Positions 12,701 to 24,673 of a DNA stretch of 64,000 nt are shown piece by piece. Position 1 is the first letter of the stretch. Each line of letters starts with the position of its first letter. The DNA comes from Chaunax sp. Z400 (taxonomy: Eukaryota; Chordata; Actinopteri; Lophiiformes; Chaunacidae). Both the position numbers and the translations under genes were made by a program. The stretch lies in the NCBI GenBank assembly GCA_037577475.1, contig CM075193.1, positions 6,832,685 through 6,896,684 on the forward strand, in the 5' to 3' direction. The notes under the pieces were generated by a model, which saw only the letters and a program-made list of their open reading frames with translations, was not told the origin of the DNA and searched no databases.

Positions 12701-15700
12701 ATTATCATCATGTCATCATGCATCTGTAACACATAGACCAACTCATTCTCACAGAGGGCTGCAGGAAGCCTGCAGCACGCATGGGTCTTTCTAGGCTTAA
12801 CCATTTGTGATAAAGCTTTTACAGTCTCAGTTTCAGAAGAGTTCATAATTGCCTAACATCCTTTTCCTTTTTTTTAGGTAAGTACCTACTTGCATGTTAA
12901 GGATAACAACTTGGCTGTGGCCCCTGTGTATGAGAGTATCACCCTGCCCCGCCAAAAGAGCCGCTCTGCCACCTCAGCCTCCCCTACATTCTCGCCATCC
13001 CCCTCCACCTCGCCATCTTCCACAGCGCCTACGCCTCAGACGGCTAACGTAACCTTCCACCCTTTGGCGGGGAGCGGCGGCAGCTCCATCTTCAGCAGCC
13101 TCAAGAGAATGGGCAAGAAGAGAAAGAGGAAAAGAGACGCTCGCAGACACACCATCCAGAAAATCATGGGAGTAGAAGAGCAGACAGAAGGGATTCCTCG
13201 CTATGCCTGCGAGACGATCACATATGACACACGTACGTGGCCACTGAAGGAAGGAAGAAGGAAGACGACTTCACCAAAGAGTGGGGATGGAGTAGAAGCC
13301 ATGGCCTATATGAAGAATCCCCTGCTGAAAGACATTGACACAGAATGTTCAGGAGAATACAGCATCATACCATATGCTGTATCAGAGGGGCCCTCCACTA
13401 ATCATGTGAGAAGCCACTGTAGATTCCTCTCTTTGGGCTCAGTGCTGAGCTTCGACCTGCCGAAGGACATGACCCTCATCCCCAGCATTCAGGACATCAT
13501 TACTATCGCCCCTCCGGAATCCAAAAAAGGAGCAGGGACTGATCCGGACCCCCTCTCTCAGAGACACACAGTCCTGAGCTCTTTCAAACAGACTCGACCC
13601 ACTCCTGCCATCAAAAGTGTTCCAGCAGACATCAGCTTTCCTGAAGCACAGGCTTCAATAGTTGTGAAAGATCTGCCTGATGTGGACAAGAGCTTCCAAT
13701 CTCTGCCTCCTCTTTCCCAGGAGGAGGAGGAGGATCAGACTGTACCGTGTAATGAGCTTTCTAAAACCCAGTTCTGTCTGTATGAGTTTGCAGAGCAGGA
13801 GTGGGACAAAATGTCACCAGAAGTTAAAACCAGAGCAGCTGAAGGGACCGGAGCAATCCAGCCTTCCCAGCACCCTATTTATGTGAACCAAGCCCAAAAT
13901 AGAGCAGAGCATAAACACAAATGCCCGAGTGTCCATACACTGATTCGAGACTTAAATGGGCACCAGTACCATAAATGCACAAGATCCCAGAGTGTGCATG
14001 AAGAGAGTCCAGGCCTTCAGTGTCAGAGCCAAGCCTCTCATATGGTCGTGAATCTGAAGTCGACAGTGAGTGTGAGCTTTCTTCAGGACTCGGCAGACTC
14101 TGGAATCTCCACCTCCAGCAGCATCAAGCTTTGCACTAATGTACCATGTCCAGATAACCCACAGCCCACGGGGGTGGTGGGGAGGCTCGTGTCACTCGAG
14201 GTGGAGGGCATAGACTGCACTAAAATGAGAGAGGACACTGTGACATCATTGGGGCAATCGGCAGACCCAGCAGGGCTGGAGACAAAGCCAGTTCACCTTG
14301 ACCGCCAGCAGTTTGAGGAAGAAGAAGAAGAACTGGAGGACATCTGGAACCAGACTACTAACTACAGACAGAGCATCTGCTCAGACATCATGTATCAACC
14401 CAGCCAGGAAGAGTCTGAACCCTCAGACCAATCCGGAGAGCCCTGTTCCCGCTCACCTTCAACCAAGACCCCGGCGGTACTCTACAGGAACCTGGCCACA
14501 GCCTCAGCACCCAACCTCCTTGTGGCCGAGTTTAAACTGCCCTCCTACATCCAGAACTTGCTGGGTTACGACAAGGAGCAGAGTCCCAAAGGTCACCACC
14601 TTCCACTGGGAATAGGAGACAGGAGGTCGTGGGCCGCCTTCCCTGACAGGGAACCTGCCGGCAAGACCGCAGTGACAGTGAACGAGACAGCGTCTGATCC
14701 AGTGAAGCTGCCAGATGTAGGCGACAATCAGAGATATATTTACCAATACAGAGAGGATGAGGAGGAGGAGGAGGAGGAGGATGTGGCAAAGGTGGGGGAG
14801 GAGGTGGATGAGCACACAGGTTGTTCGAAGGTGAGGTCAGCGTTTTTGATATACTGTGATGTCGAAACCTATGAATCTGAATCAGTTCACCCAAATTAAC
14901 AAAAAATAAAAACAAAATGTCGCGTGCTGCTTCTGGTATGAAGTCATGGGGATAGTTTTGGTTTTATTTGCCCATGTTTTCAGACATCTGTTTTTTTCTT
15001 CTTCTTCTTTCAAAGCGATTATAATATTCTTTGTGATGCTTGCAGCTTTGAAAACTTACAATAAAAGCATAATATATTTTTTAAAAACAACAGAAAAATG
15101 CTCTCCTCTACTCTTTGTGGAGAGATGGTGGCAGAAATCCTTAAAATAAACTGAGCAAATGAGCCCAAAACTCTCAGTATGTCTGAATAGTACCAGAAGT
15201 AAGCATGAAAAACATATTCAATCAGCATTTTTATGCAATTTGGGTGAAATGAAACTTTAAGCCACCCTGCCTCATTTATTACATCCTTATGACATTCATA
15301 TCAATATGATGCACATGTAATGAATAAAAATTACAGCATAGAACTTTTGTCCTCAACCTTTAGTTAGCTTTTTTCACTGTGGTGCCACTATTAACACAAC
15401 TAGCAACACAACTGCCTCAAGATCTAATATTCTGTCATCAGTGATGACTATAACGTTCTCTCTCTCTGAACAGGACCAATCAATGAGTCTGCTGTCAGTT
15501 CACATGGGTTTGGATGGCATCTGTCAGCAAGGAAAAACCCCTCAGAGCCTGGGAAACATGGAGAAGCAAGGAGGGTCAGTGGCCACACGAGGGCGCTGTA
15601 TCACCCTGGTGAGAATGAATGAAATCAGCTCATTGCATATTAGAAATATAGCTCCCATGATTAACTACCATTTTGTCTCAATGTTGGTGTTCATTTAAAC

Positions 15701-18134
15701 CCTCTCAGAGCGGAAAGCCTGAGCTGCTGTCTATGGAGGGAACGCTGGAGAGGAAGCACAAGCTGCAGCTGGGAGGAAAGAAAGTAAGAAAGGCTCCATT
15801 CAATGCCAGCACAGTCAGCAAATGTAAAGCCCACAGTCAGCAGCACACGCTCTTATCTTATTTTCACAGGCGGCCTCCAGAAGCTGGAACTCCTACCATA
15901 CCGTCCTATATAGACACACCTTGTGCTTCTACATGGACAGAAAGGATACACTGAGGGTAGGCAAGCAGCAAAAATTAAAATCAGAGAGCCCAAGAGACCT
16001 GAACTGATACATAATTTAATTGATTAGTAAGAAATCAGTGATGATCAATCTTTGCTGTGCTGCAGAGCTCTGCATGTGGCCTGCCACTGAATCTCATGGG
16101 AGCCGAGTGTTCACCTGCACCAGAATACACCAAAAAACCCAACTGCTTTCGACTACGGTAGGAGTTTAACAAACAAAAAGCGACAATGATGATGTTTTAT
16201 GGGTTATACACGTTTAAAAGGATGATGGATCCTGGAGTATGGATGGAAGAACATTAAATGTATTTTATAACGCCAGCACAGAGAAAGCAGATCACCTTCA
16301 CGTTTGTAGACTTTACTGGCAGCTAAAGGAAGGTATGGGAAAATACTGAGGGTAGAACTTCCACTTACCTTCCAGTATTATACTAGGGAAATTAATATGA
16401 AATTGGCAGGCAGATATTTGTTCAGGATAATGTTAATTGTAAAGGCTATTAACAAAAAAATGCCTGAAAGAAGAGACACCCAAATTTAATAGACTCTGAA
16501 AATATTGATTGAATAGACCATATTTGAGCATTCTGGCAGCTGGAGGTTTAATAGTTGACTTTTCTGGCCCTCAGGCTCCGTGACGGCTCTGAATATCTGC
16601 TCAGTGCCTCATCACGCTTCATGATGAAGAAATGGATGATGAAAATACAAGCAAACACAGGTAGACATTTTCATTTGAAAGCTAACATATCGTATTTCTG
16701 AGCTGATGTGAAAATGATGTGATTTATTTACATGTTTGTCTCCTCAAAGGCCAGAGTGAGTCTGTGTCTTCACTATCAAGTGTTCCATTTGATCAAGACG
16801 TCCCCGCTTCCTTGTAAGACATGACATTTTAACGATCCCCAACTCTTGATTTCCAAAGTCCAAATGCTTCCGATCCCTTCCAGACTGTAATAATGTTTCC
16901 CTCATATGTTCCAGGAAGCCCTCCCTCTGTTCTGACTGTCATGGTCCTGCCAAATGTCACTGTTCCTCCCAACATGATGTCACCTCCACATTCCCCAGAC
17001 GTAAACCACTGGGCACCGCCGAAACCAAAGAGATTGTTGTCCTCACTAGAGAGTTCACTCACATGCAGCAGAGCCATTTAAGGATGGATGAGCTGTCGGC
17101 CGTCTCATCCTCAGATGGAGGTCGCTGTGGTAAGAAATCTGCTGTGTTGACAAATGTTTAATTACCTGTGGAGAATCCACAGTCGCACCGAGCTCCAGCC
17201 TCCATTGTTGGATAGTGAATCTCCCCAGTGAGCCACTGGTGGTAAAAGGATGCACTCCTCTATGGTGGTTATTGATTATATTGGATTTGTTTTCTCTATA
17301 ATCATTTCATCAACCAGGCTGGATTTGCTTGATCTGAACCTTTTGAGGCTACTGTTGAGTTAATAAAGGAATTCAGGGTAGCATTTGGCTGTGTGGTGTT
17401 TCAGATTTATTTATGAGCTCTGAGAGTAGCAGGGAATGGCTGTGTGGTGTGCACCACTAGGGGGAGCTAGGGTATTATCATACTACATATTAACTGGAGT
17501 CACAGGGTTGCACAGCGGCACCTCACATCTGTTGCTACAGTAGATGTTTCCCTTTTGTTGCTCAGCCTCTTCATTGCTGCTTTTCATTTAATTTGGATAT
17601 TTGTCCCTCTCTAGATGATGATGAAGGCCGTTTAAATCAGACAATGACTCACAGACTGTCTGGAGCATCCAGAGACAACACCTCCCCCTCCCCTCACTCC
17701 CATGTATCCAGCAGTCACGAGTGGCTCGGCAACAAGCATCGCTCCCACTCCTTCACATCAGGTTTGCCGTTATTAACCTAAATGATCTATAATGTGTCTA
17801 AATGCCGCGAATCATCAACAGATGTGTTTTTGTCTCCTAATGGTCTTCTTCTAATTTCCTCTCAGCAACCTTCCAGAAGATCAAACCTATGCTGCACACC
17901 CCTGGAGGCAGAGGCCTGGAAACCGGCTCCAACTACAGCGTGACTCTTGTAGTGGGAGAGACGTCATCAGCAGACAGTCCGGCTGTGAGCAGGAGCTCTG
18001 AGCCCCCGCTGCTGGCCTCAGCTGGATGGCAGCAGGACCCCTATCAGGACTCCGCTTTGAGGGGCTACGCCAGCCTGCCACGGCCACGCAACAAGTCCGT
18101 CTTCAAGAAGTTCTTCGGGAAAAGGGACATCTGA
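3961..18134 (+). CDS. Spectrin-repeat protein with C-terminal beta-spectrin-type PH domain (5' end not found)
   Basis: Twenty-three exons join with GT-AG introns in one frame: 3961-4057, 4479-4628, 4753-4902, 5411-5667, 6736-6871, 7111-7305, 7763-7915, 8756-8973, 9304-9487, 9567-9722, 10126-10476, 10685-10804, 11437-11556, 12878-14830, 15474-15608, 15709-15783, 15870-15956, 16066-16157, 16575-16660, 16750-16813, 16915-17129, 17615-17761, 17866-18134. This gives 5409 in-frame bases, 1802 residues and TGA at 18132-18134. Numbering from the first full codon: residues about 20-540 are spectrin-like helices, about 566-762 a low-complexity linker, 763-1413 one disordered exon, about 1467-1571 a PH domain, and 1594-1802 a tail ending VFKKFFGKRDI. 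By family knowledge such PH domains bind phosphoinositides and spectrin repeats form rod modules, so a membrane-skeleton role is inferred. No actin-binding CH domain is visible; it may lie upstream or be absent. I cannot assign it to beta-spectrin I-V. Confidence 0.82.
11116..11300 (+). mobile_element. tRNA-derived SINE in an intron of the spectrin/PH gene
   Basis: An A-box-like GTGCAGTGGTTAAAGCGCG and a B-box-like GGCTCGATTCCCACCC are followed by CCGCATGTCTCTCCGC, a CTCTCTCCCCATTTCCCGTCT segment split by composition, AATTAAAGGCATAAATG and an A-rich tail. This is the percomorph SINE layout also seen at 1667-1842. A 7-bp AAGAACT occurs at 11097-11103 and 11298-11304, but the left copy is slightly outside the expected SINE start, so the duplication is tentative. 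It sits about 140 bp upstream of the exon at 11437. Confidence 0.72.
12878..14830 (+). CDS. Single 651-codon disordered exon of the spectrin/PH gene
   Basis: The exon begins after TTTTTTTAG at 12877, starts VSTYLHVKDNNL, and stays open to a GTGAGG donor at 14831. The composition is Ser/Thr/Pro-rich near the start (SPTFSPSPSTSPSSTAPT), then a strongly basic cluster (KRMGKKRKRKRDARRH) that could act as a nuclear-localisation or lipid-contact patch, then long polar sequence without recognisable domains, and a glutamate run (EDEEEEEEEDVAKVGEE) close to the end. A Ser-rich motif, DSADSGISTSSS, resembles phospho-degron or kinase-site sequence, but this is only an impression. Flanking introns are phase 0, so the exon could be skipped without a frame change. 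Read-through of the donor would end at TAA 14897-14899. Confidence 0.85.
15709..16660 (+). CDS. PH-domain exons of the spectrin/PH gene
   Basis: Four exons (15709-15783, 15870-15956, 16066-16157, 16575-16660) encode a PH domain of the beta-spectrin type. Beta-1 reads MEGTLERKHKLQLGGKKAAS, followed by RSWNSYHTVLYRHTLCFYMD (beta-2/3), a variable loop, KKPNCFRLRLRDGSEYLL (beta-5/6) and the C-terminal helix MKKWMMKIQANTG containing the invariant PH tryptophan. The LERKHKLQLGGKKAASRSW stretch closely parallels the GHLNRKH...GGKKASSRSW pattern of beta-spectrins. The basic residues in this loop are those expected to contact phosphoinositide headgroups. Confidence 0.9.
17454..17467 (+). promoter_or_regulatory. 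CTCF-like motif in an intron of the spectrin/PH gene
   Basis: The sequence CCACTAGGGGGAGC matches 13 of 14 positions of the vertebrate CTCF core consensus CCASYAGRKGGCRS. It lies in the 17130-17614 intron, near the 3' end of the gene. This is a motif match only; occupancy is unknown. Confidence 0.4.
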
Positions 18135-18371
18135 GTTCTTCCAGTGATTGTACCGATAAAGGGTTTTATAAATAGCTTCTAATGTGCAGTGCACATATTG
18201 TTATAAGGCTACTACTGACTATATTTATAATCGGAGGAGCTACCACGGTTTTATTCTTGATGTGCTTCACATGAATCACTTCATGGGCTGAAAAGTCCTC
18301 ATACTAAGAGCTTTTTTATGAGTGTCTGTATTTCTCTTTGTCCTTTTGTTGTCAAGTGAAAGGAACAACAA

Positions 18372-18397
18372 TGTGTGTGTGTGTGTGTGTGTGTGTT
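18372..18397 (+). repeat. (TG)n microsatellite in the 3' UTR of the spectrin/PH gene
   Basis: About 13 TG units lie 240 bp after the stop codon, followed by degenerate TG-rich sequence to about 18415. Confidence 0.9.
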
Positions 18398-18753
18398 TGT
18401 GTTCGTGTATGTGTACTGGGTAGTTGTAGATTTGACTCATTGAAAAACACATTTTTCATTTCCTTTTGTATTTTTTGGATTGTTGTGTTATTGGGCTGTA
18501 GTCACTGTATAAAGGGAGCCTACCTGAAACCAAATTTAGAGAATAATCCTGATGATTTCCCATTTATGACAAAGTATTAACAATAATCTGCTCATGACAT
18601 TTAATGTACCAGATCATACACATAAACCCTGTGTGGTGCAACAAAACAATATCCTAAACTAACTTATACTACAGTGAAATCAGCAGTTTGATACTGCTCG
18701 AGCTGTCTGGTGTTCACAATTTTTGAATACTAATTGTAGCGAAGACTATTCAT

Positions 18754-18759
18754 AATAAA
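18754..18759 (+). terminator. Candidate polyadenylation signal of the spectrin/PH gene
   Basis: AATAAA, the first canonical hexamer after the stop at 18132-18134, giving a 3' UTR of roughly 640 nt. It is followed within 10 bases by an A-rich stretch. Confidence 0.55.
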
Positions 18760-19969
18760 AGATTTTAAAAAAACAATGATTTGCTTCAGCTGTGATTCAT
18801 GGATGAAGATATTTATTTTTAATATGGTGGCTCTGAAAATGTTATTCAGGCTTTGCTGTGTTCTCTGGAGGCTCGGAACAGAAAAGGGATTAGGTGAATA
18901 GAGAGAGATTAAAGGCCACGGCACGCTAGGAACATCTTCACATCATTAGCCTTATTTTTGCATATTAAACTCCTGCCACCATTCAGAGGCATGATTCAAA
19001 CAAATCCATAATCTGCATCGCATTTATGAGGAACTGAGCATTCTCTGCAGACATCACAGCTGCATAATGAGTCGCATAAGGAGTTTATAAAATGCAGATA
19101 TTTAGCATTACAAAATATTCGCCGGTTCCCTTCAAGATCTCTGAGGGACGGATTAGCTACCGGGCTGCCGTCTTTTCAATTTGATTTGGTGTGAGGTTCA
19201 GTACTTTATGCTTTCAGTGACAATCTCTTCATAACCTCCAGTAATTTGGTTTTGAGCATTTATAAATGAAAATCCAAGTCAATAATCATAATCAATCATG
19301 TATAAGAAAGGTTGATTGGCTTATCCGCCAACCTCCAGACATCATATCCTGAGCCAAGAGACCAAATCTAACCAGGGTATCTAGGGATCACATCCACAAC
19401 ATTTCAGAGAATGATATTCTACATTCTAGTGAATATATGAAGTAAATTTGTTACTAATTCAGTCAGGATGACAATGAGGCGTAAACAAATCTGCAATCTG
19501 GAGGGTTGGCAAGTAGCTGCATCTACAAACAGTAACATTGTAAGAAAAGTAAATGGAGAACCACAAATGGTTTAAAGAGGGCGGATCTCACAGGATAATA
19601 TTGTTGGAAAGCAAATCAATAACATTTTATGAAACTACAGAGCAAGAATATTAATGAGAGAGTGAAAACGTTCTTAGCTCTACTGATTATGTCACATACA
19701 TTTACTTGTAAGACAAGGGCAGTTAATCGTCTGAAACCCTGGCAGCTAAATTAAGCTATTAACCAAAGATAAATAAGAGCTGGAATAAACACAAAAGCAT
19801 GACACACTCCTGCAGCACGATGTATTCAATAGAAAAATGTCTGTCTTGCCTTCTGCTGGACTTTCACAAGCCTAAATGAGTTCAACTGTCAGAAAAGGCA
19901 GTGTCTGCACTGTTGGAAGAATAGCTTGAAATGTTAAAATCATTTGAGGTGTGTGTTGCTTTGTTTGTC

Positions 19970-20236
19970 AGCAGGATTATGCAAAAACTACGACACAGAA
20001 TTCCACAAAACTTGGTGGAAGAATGGGACATGGGCTAAGAAGATCCAGAAATGTTTTCCACTTCCTTTAACATTACCACATAGAATGTTTTTTTTACATT
20101 TTCTCTTATTACACAAAAACTACTGAACCAATTTCCCCAAGACTTTTGGAGGGTTGAGTCATGGGTGAGACAAACTACAGAGACGTGTGTAGGATTGCTC
20201 CACCTTGGTGGAGTTATGCGCTCTACTGTGTACATC
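19970..20236 (+). repeat. Interspersed repeat with an internal duplication
   Basis: Two related units occur: ATGCAAAAACTACGACACAG with AAACTTGGTGGAAGAATGGG, and ACACAAAAACTACTGAACCA with GACTTTTGGAGGGTTGAGTC. They are followed by CCACCTTGGTGGAGTTATGC and GCTCTACTG. This pattern recurs in many animal genomes as part of an interspersed element, but I cannot name the family. Boundaries are approximate. Confidence 0.5.
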
Positions 20237-23200
20237 GTAGCTGTTAAAAGCATTTGAAATTTTAATTTCAAGTTCAAGCCCTGTGTGCAGCCGAACTCTA
20301 AGTTTGCATGCAAGCACTGGAAGTGGATGAACTGCCTGTAGAAGTGAAAGATAAACACAGTTGAATTGGCATTTAAAGAGTCACAAAACCTTTTTGAAAT
20401 GCAAGTAGACTTGTTAAAATGTGGAAGTAATTGAAATCTGAGTGGAAGACTAAGCACCAAAGATAGCTTAAGGAAACGCACTGTTTGCGTGCAGCAACTG
20501 AAATGTGAGGATAATGGATGAAATCATGCATACACACAATGCAACGCACCTTCAGATCACACTACACACTCGTGCAATGTGCACAGCATGAACACACGTT
20601 TGGAAAGTAGCACTATCCCAAAGTTAAAAATAAATGAAAAAAGAAGAGAGAAGAAGCTTTGAGTTTTGGCACAACCACTGCACCACGTTTCAGTTCGTAC
20701 AGCACTGCCAACTCACAGTATGGTCTTGGCTTGTAAATACGCACACATGCACACAGCAGCTACAGTAGTACAGTAGTGTATAGAATGGAAACAGCTTGCA
20801 AAGTTCTGTATTTGTGGTGAAAATTTGTCAAAAGCATCGAGCAGAGGTATTAATCATGGCAGGTCAGGGATCTGTGAATCATTACTGAGACTATAGAGCT
20901 GAGTAGTCTATGACTCAACCTCTCACTGGACTGTAAAATATAACCAACATTTGTTCAGTTTGTATACAAAATCTCCATGACATGATTCCACTCATTCTGT
21001 GCAAGAAAAATTAATCCACAATGACATCCAGGATATGATTGGCAAATTCACATAGTCTGCATGCACATATGGGATCTATTTTCTGGACATGCATGGACTA
21101 CGTTTAGGTTTTTTTCTCTCCACAACAGAGACGGATTTGTGTGTTTTTCCTCTCTGTCAAGTTTGGAATGACAACCACAGCCTTTGTAGCCCAGAGGGAC
21201 GCAGCAACAGCCAATCGATTGATCACCAAGCCTCCAATCTTTGTGTCCTCTCTGTGCCCTCTGACCTCCATATCATCCGCTGACAGCTCCTACTGTTTCC
21301 CTCTCAGCTCTGGGAGTTTCAACCCTTCTCCTGCAGAGAAACAGGCAATGCACTCACTCTGCTTGTTTGCCAACACGATCTGGAGGCTTCTCTGACTGTG
21401 GGATTATGTGATGTGGCAATACCACTAAAAACAACACCCACACACTCCTCCACGCGTTGGTTGTTGCATTTCCCCTCTCTAACCACCAATAACAGATGAC
21501 ATGACATATCTACCCGAGGGCAAGGCAATGTCCGGCTTTTGTTATGCAGCTACAGGAGAGGAGTGACTCACAGGATTTACCTCATTGGAAGAGATCCTGA
21601 GATCAGAAGGAACCATCAAGGAAGTGTAACAGGAGAGGGATGTCCTCAGGCTGCATCCACTCCCCTACTGTTAATGAAAAATGGTTATTGTGCCTCTGGA
21701 AGGATGCATTACTCTTTAAACTCTGCAGATTTTCACAAGAGAAATGTTTATGGTTCTTCTTTTGTTATATATTTCAGCAATCAGATCAAAAATAAGTACA
21801 GATGTCAGTGGTTTTGGAATAAAATAATAAATGTTCCTAATTTTATGAATCAGAAATGTGCCTTTTTTTATTCTCTTTCCTGTTTTTGGAGCTTTGATCC
21901 CAGATTCAGAAGGTGGGCTTGCGGAGGGGTGTGTTAGTGGCCCGGACACACGCTTTGAAACCCAACACTGTCTGACTCCAGCAGCCCCAGGGAGCCATGA
22001 AAGTGATGTAATGGGGAGAGTGGTTTGGAAATAATCAGTGGTGGGCAACAGGATCAAATGGCTTCATTTCTACAGCCTTCACACCCCATTTGACATTAAC
22101 TGCCCACCTGTCAAGACCAGTGGACTTTAGTTATGCCCATTAGCACAATGAGGAGAATTAAAGCTCAATTATAGCTTTCTAGGCATATATCTGAATTTAC
22201 AATACCTGTGGGCCATGCAAACTACAGTGGCATAAACTGTGAGGACTTATATGGTTCATGCTAAGACATTAACTTGATTTAAGGGGCATCGCTAAGAATT
22301 TACCATGAGCAGACTTTTGTACTGAGAAATCAAAGGTACTAAGAACCCTTAGCTCCAAATCTTTCAATAAATCACACAATCACCTTGGGAAATAAGCAGT
22401 GAATTTGAAGTCTGGCTTTGGGAGCACTGGAGCCGTGCTTTGTGTATCTCCCACTTTGTCTTCGAACACTATGTCAGATTTTCATCAGCTGCATTTGGCA
22501 TTTTGGCTGAGAGCTTCTCTGACAATATGTCATAATATGTCTGCCCTCTGCAGCTGTCATTGTGCCTCCTGGGCTGGTATCACAAAGTGCAATAACTGGA
22601 GAGAAATTTCCTCATCTAAGCTCCAGCTCCCCACCATCCAGCCCCTCCCCACTTCCACCAGCAAGCTCCCTTTTGTCCTGGATTGTTGGTAAGCTCCTTG
22701 CTTTTCTGTGTCCCCCAAGTGTGGAGGGATAAAGGGGACAGGGTGCCACAGGGACATCTGTCCTACAGATATGGTGCGTATGCATCTCTGCGATATGGAT
22801 ATTAATTCATTTCATACTCATTCAAGCTATTCTATAAGGCTTTTCACACAACGCCCCTCCTGCTGAGGATGCATCAATACATTAAGCCCTCTGACAGTGT
22901 ATCCGATGGTTATGTATGAATAAACCCATGGTGTTTACAATGTGAAATAGCAAGCATGATGTCAGCAATGTCTGGACAATGTTACGATAAATAATGAACA
23001 TTTTCTTGTATGGAAAAGGCTTCTCTTCTACAAAGAATAAAGAATATAATACATATTGGTTTTAAGATGATATGGATCAATTTATACACCATACAGTAAA
23101 TCAATCAACTTTGTTTTGGCAGATTTACCCTCACATACTCCTATTGATTATTTGAAGTACCCCTACACCAACAATGTATTTATCCATTACTGTTTTTTTA

Positions 23201-23553
23201 ATCTATTTAACATTTATCCTCTCAATCATTGACCCATATCCATTATTTTATTACTTTTAGCTGTTTAATTATGTATATTTGCAACCATCCATTACTTTAA
23301 AATACATATTCTAACCATTGACTCTTTCAATTGTTAATACACGTCTTTTAGCAGCTACAACTTTCCAGTTTTTAGGCCCTCTCATCACATTATGTTCATA
23401 TGTTGGATCAATACAAGGAAATTTAATGAAATAAAAGAAACCAAATGTTTGATTTCTAACTGCAGAAGTACACCTGACTGGGAATCACTGGTGTAAATGG
23501 TTTAGCCCAGAATATGACAATATGGTTGCAAAATACATCACATCAAATGCATG

Positions 23554-23576
23554 CACACACACACACACACACACAC
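23554..23576 (+). repeat. (CA)n microsatellite
   Basis: About eleven CA units, in the intergenic region. Confidence 0.9.
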
Positions 23577-23712
23577 TGTTTACTTGGTAGAACTGGTGAG
23601 GTTACATCACCCATATGGTGCCCTTGCAGGGTTACTGTGCAGCAGTCCTGTTCTCGGCTTGTCTTTGAACCTACCATCAACTATAATTGTTTAATTCTGT
23701 ACCTACAATAAC

Positions 23713-23728
23713 AATGTGACGTCACATT
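23713..23728. promoter_or_regulatory. 16-bp perfect palindrome with CRE core
   Basis: AATGTGACGTCACATT is a perfect inverted repeat centred on the full CREB/ATF site TGACGTCA. It lies between two convergent genes, 1.6 kb from the ntpcr stop, so a promoter role is not obvious; an enhancer or chance occurrence are alternatives. Confidence 0.35.
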
Positions 23729-24667
23729 CCCATGTTAGTTCGAAAATGCAACCATTGCGATGTTGACTTTGAAGCCAGTTCAGCGACTGTTGGTGCCAGT
23801 TGATCTAGAAGTGCGTCAGCTGTGGTCACAAAACAGACGCTGGCGCAGCAGCATGTCTGACGTTGATCACAGCTGGCAGCTCTGATAGCAGCCAACCAGA
23901 CTGTTTACATCAGTTATCAAGCATCATTCAAAAAAAAGAAAAAGAAAAAAGAAAAGCTTTCCATGTATTTTCACTTTGAAATGACCTGAAGATGCTTTTG
24001 GTGTTGAAACAAATATCTTTGCCAGAGGACTTCTATCCAAAAGCTTGATTTGACTGCCAACTCCGGAGCTCACGCAGGGTCAGTGAAAATCTACTTGCAG
24101 TGAGTTTTTGTATGAACTCAACTATGGAACAAACTCTTAAACCTTGAATGGTCTTGATCAACTTTGCTCTCTACCTCACCTATTCCCAATAAATGTATAT
24201 TTATTAAGAATACAACCACTTTTGTATAGGCAATGTATATCAAGCATAGAGTACTATTGTGTTGGTTTTAATTTTAAGCTGTTAGTTGATGGCTCAGAGT
24301 TTCCCTTTTGTCGAGGTTGACAACATGTCTCATTCTATAGCTGTAAATCCCTTCTGAGACTCTTTGGAGCTGTGCCACTGGCATCAATCCATCATAAATG
24401 TACTCAGTCATCTCAAAAATCTCACCATTTATCCTTTAATGTAATCTGACTGCATGTGCATAGAAATTCCGTTATCTCCAAAGATGGAGCGTAAAATCCC
24501 TGAAAATAAAGTGAGGCATATTTTTTGTATTACTGAATATAAAAACAAGATTGAAACAAAGAAATCAGTCTGAAAACATTTGCAACCACTCAGCAGATGA
24601 ACAATTTCCATCTTTATAAGAGAAGAATAACAGAGAAAAATAGTCATGCTATCAGAGACAAAAAATG

Positions 24668-24673
24668 TTTATT
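24668..24673 (-). terminator. Candidate polyadenylation signal of ntpcr
   Basis: TTTATT on the plus strand reads AATAAA on the minus strand, about 630 nt past the ntpcr stop. No canonical hexamer was noticed closer, but variant signals were not excluded. Confidence 0.35.

Noticed and set aside
14504..14915. Pro-rich minus-strand frames of 103 and 127 codons
   Set aside because: They are antisense shadows of the GAGGAG-repeat that encodes the glutamate run of the spectrin/PH gene.
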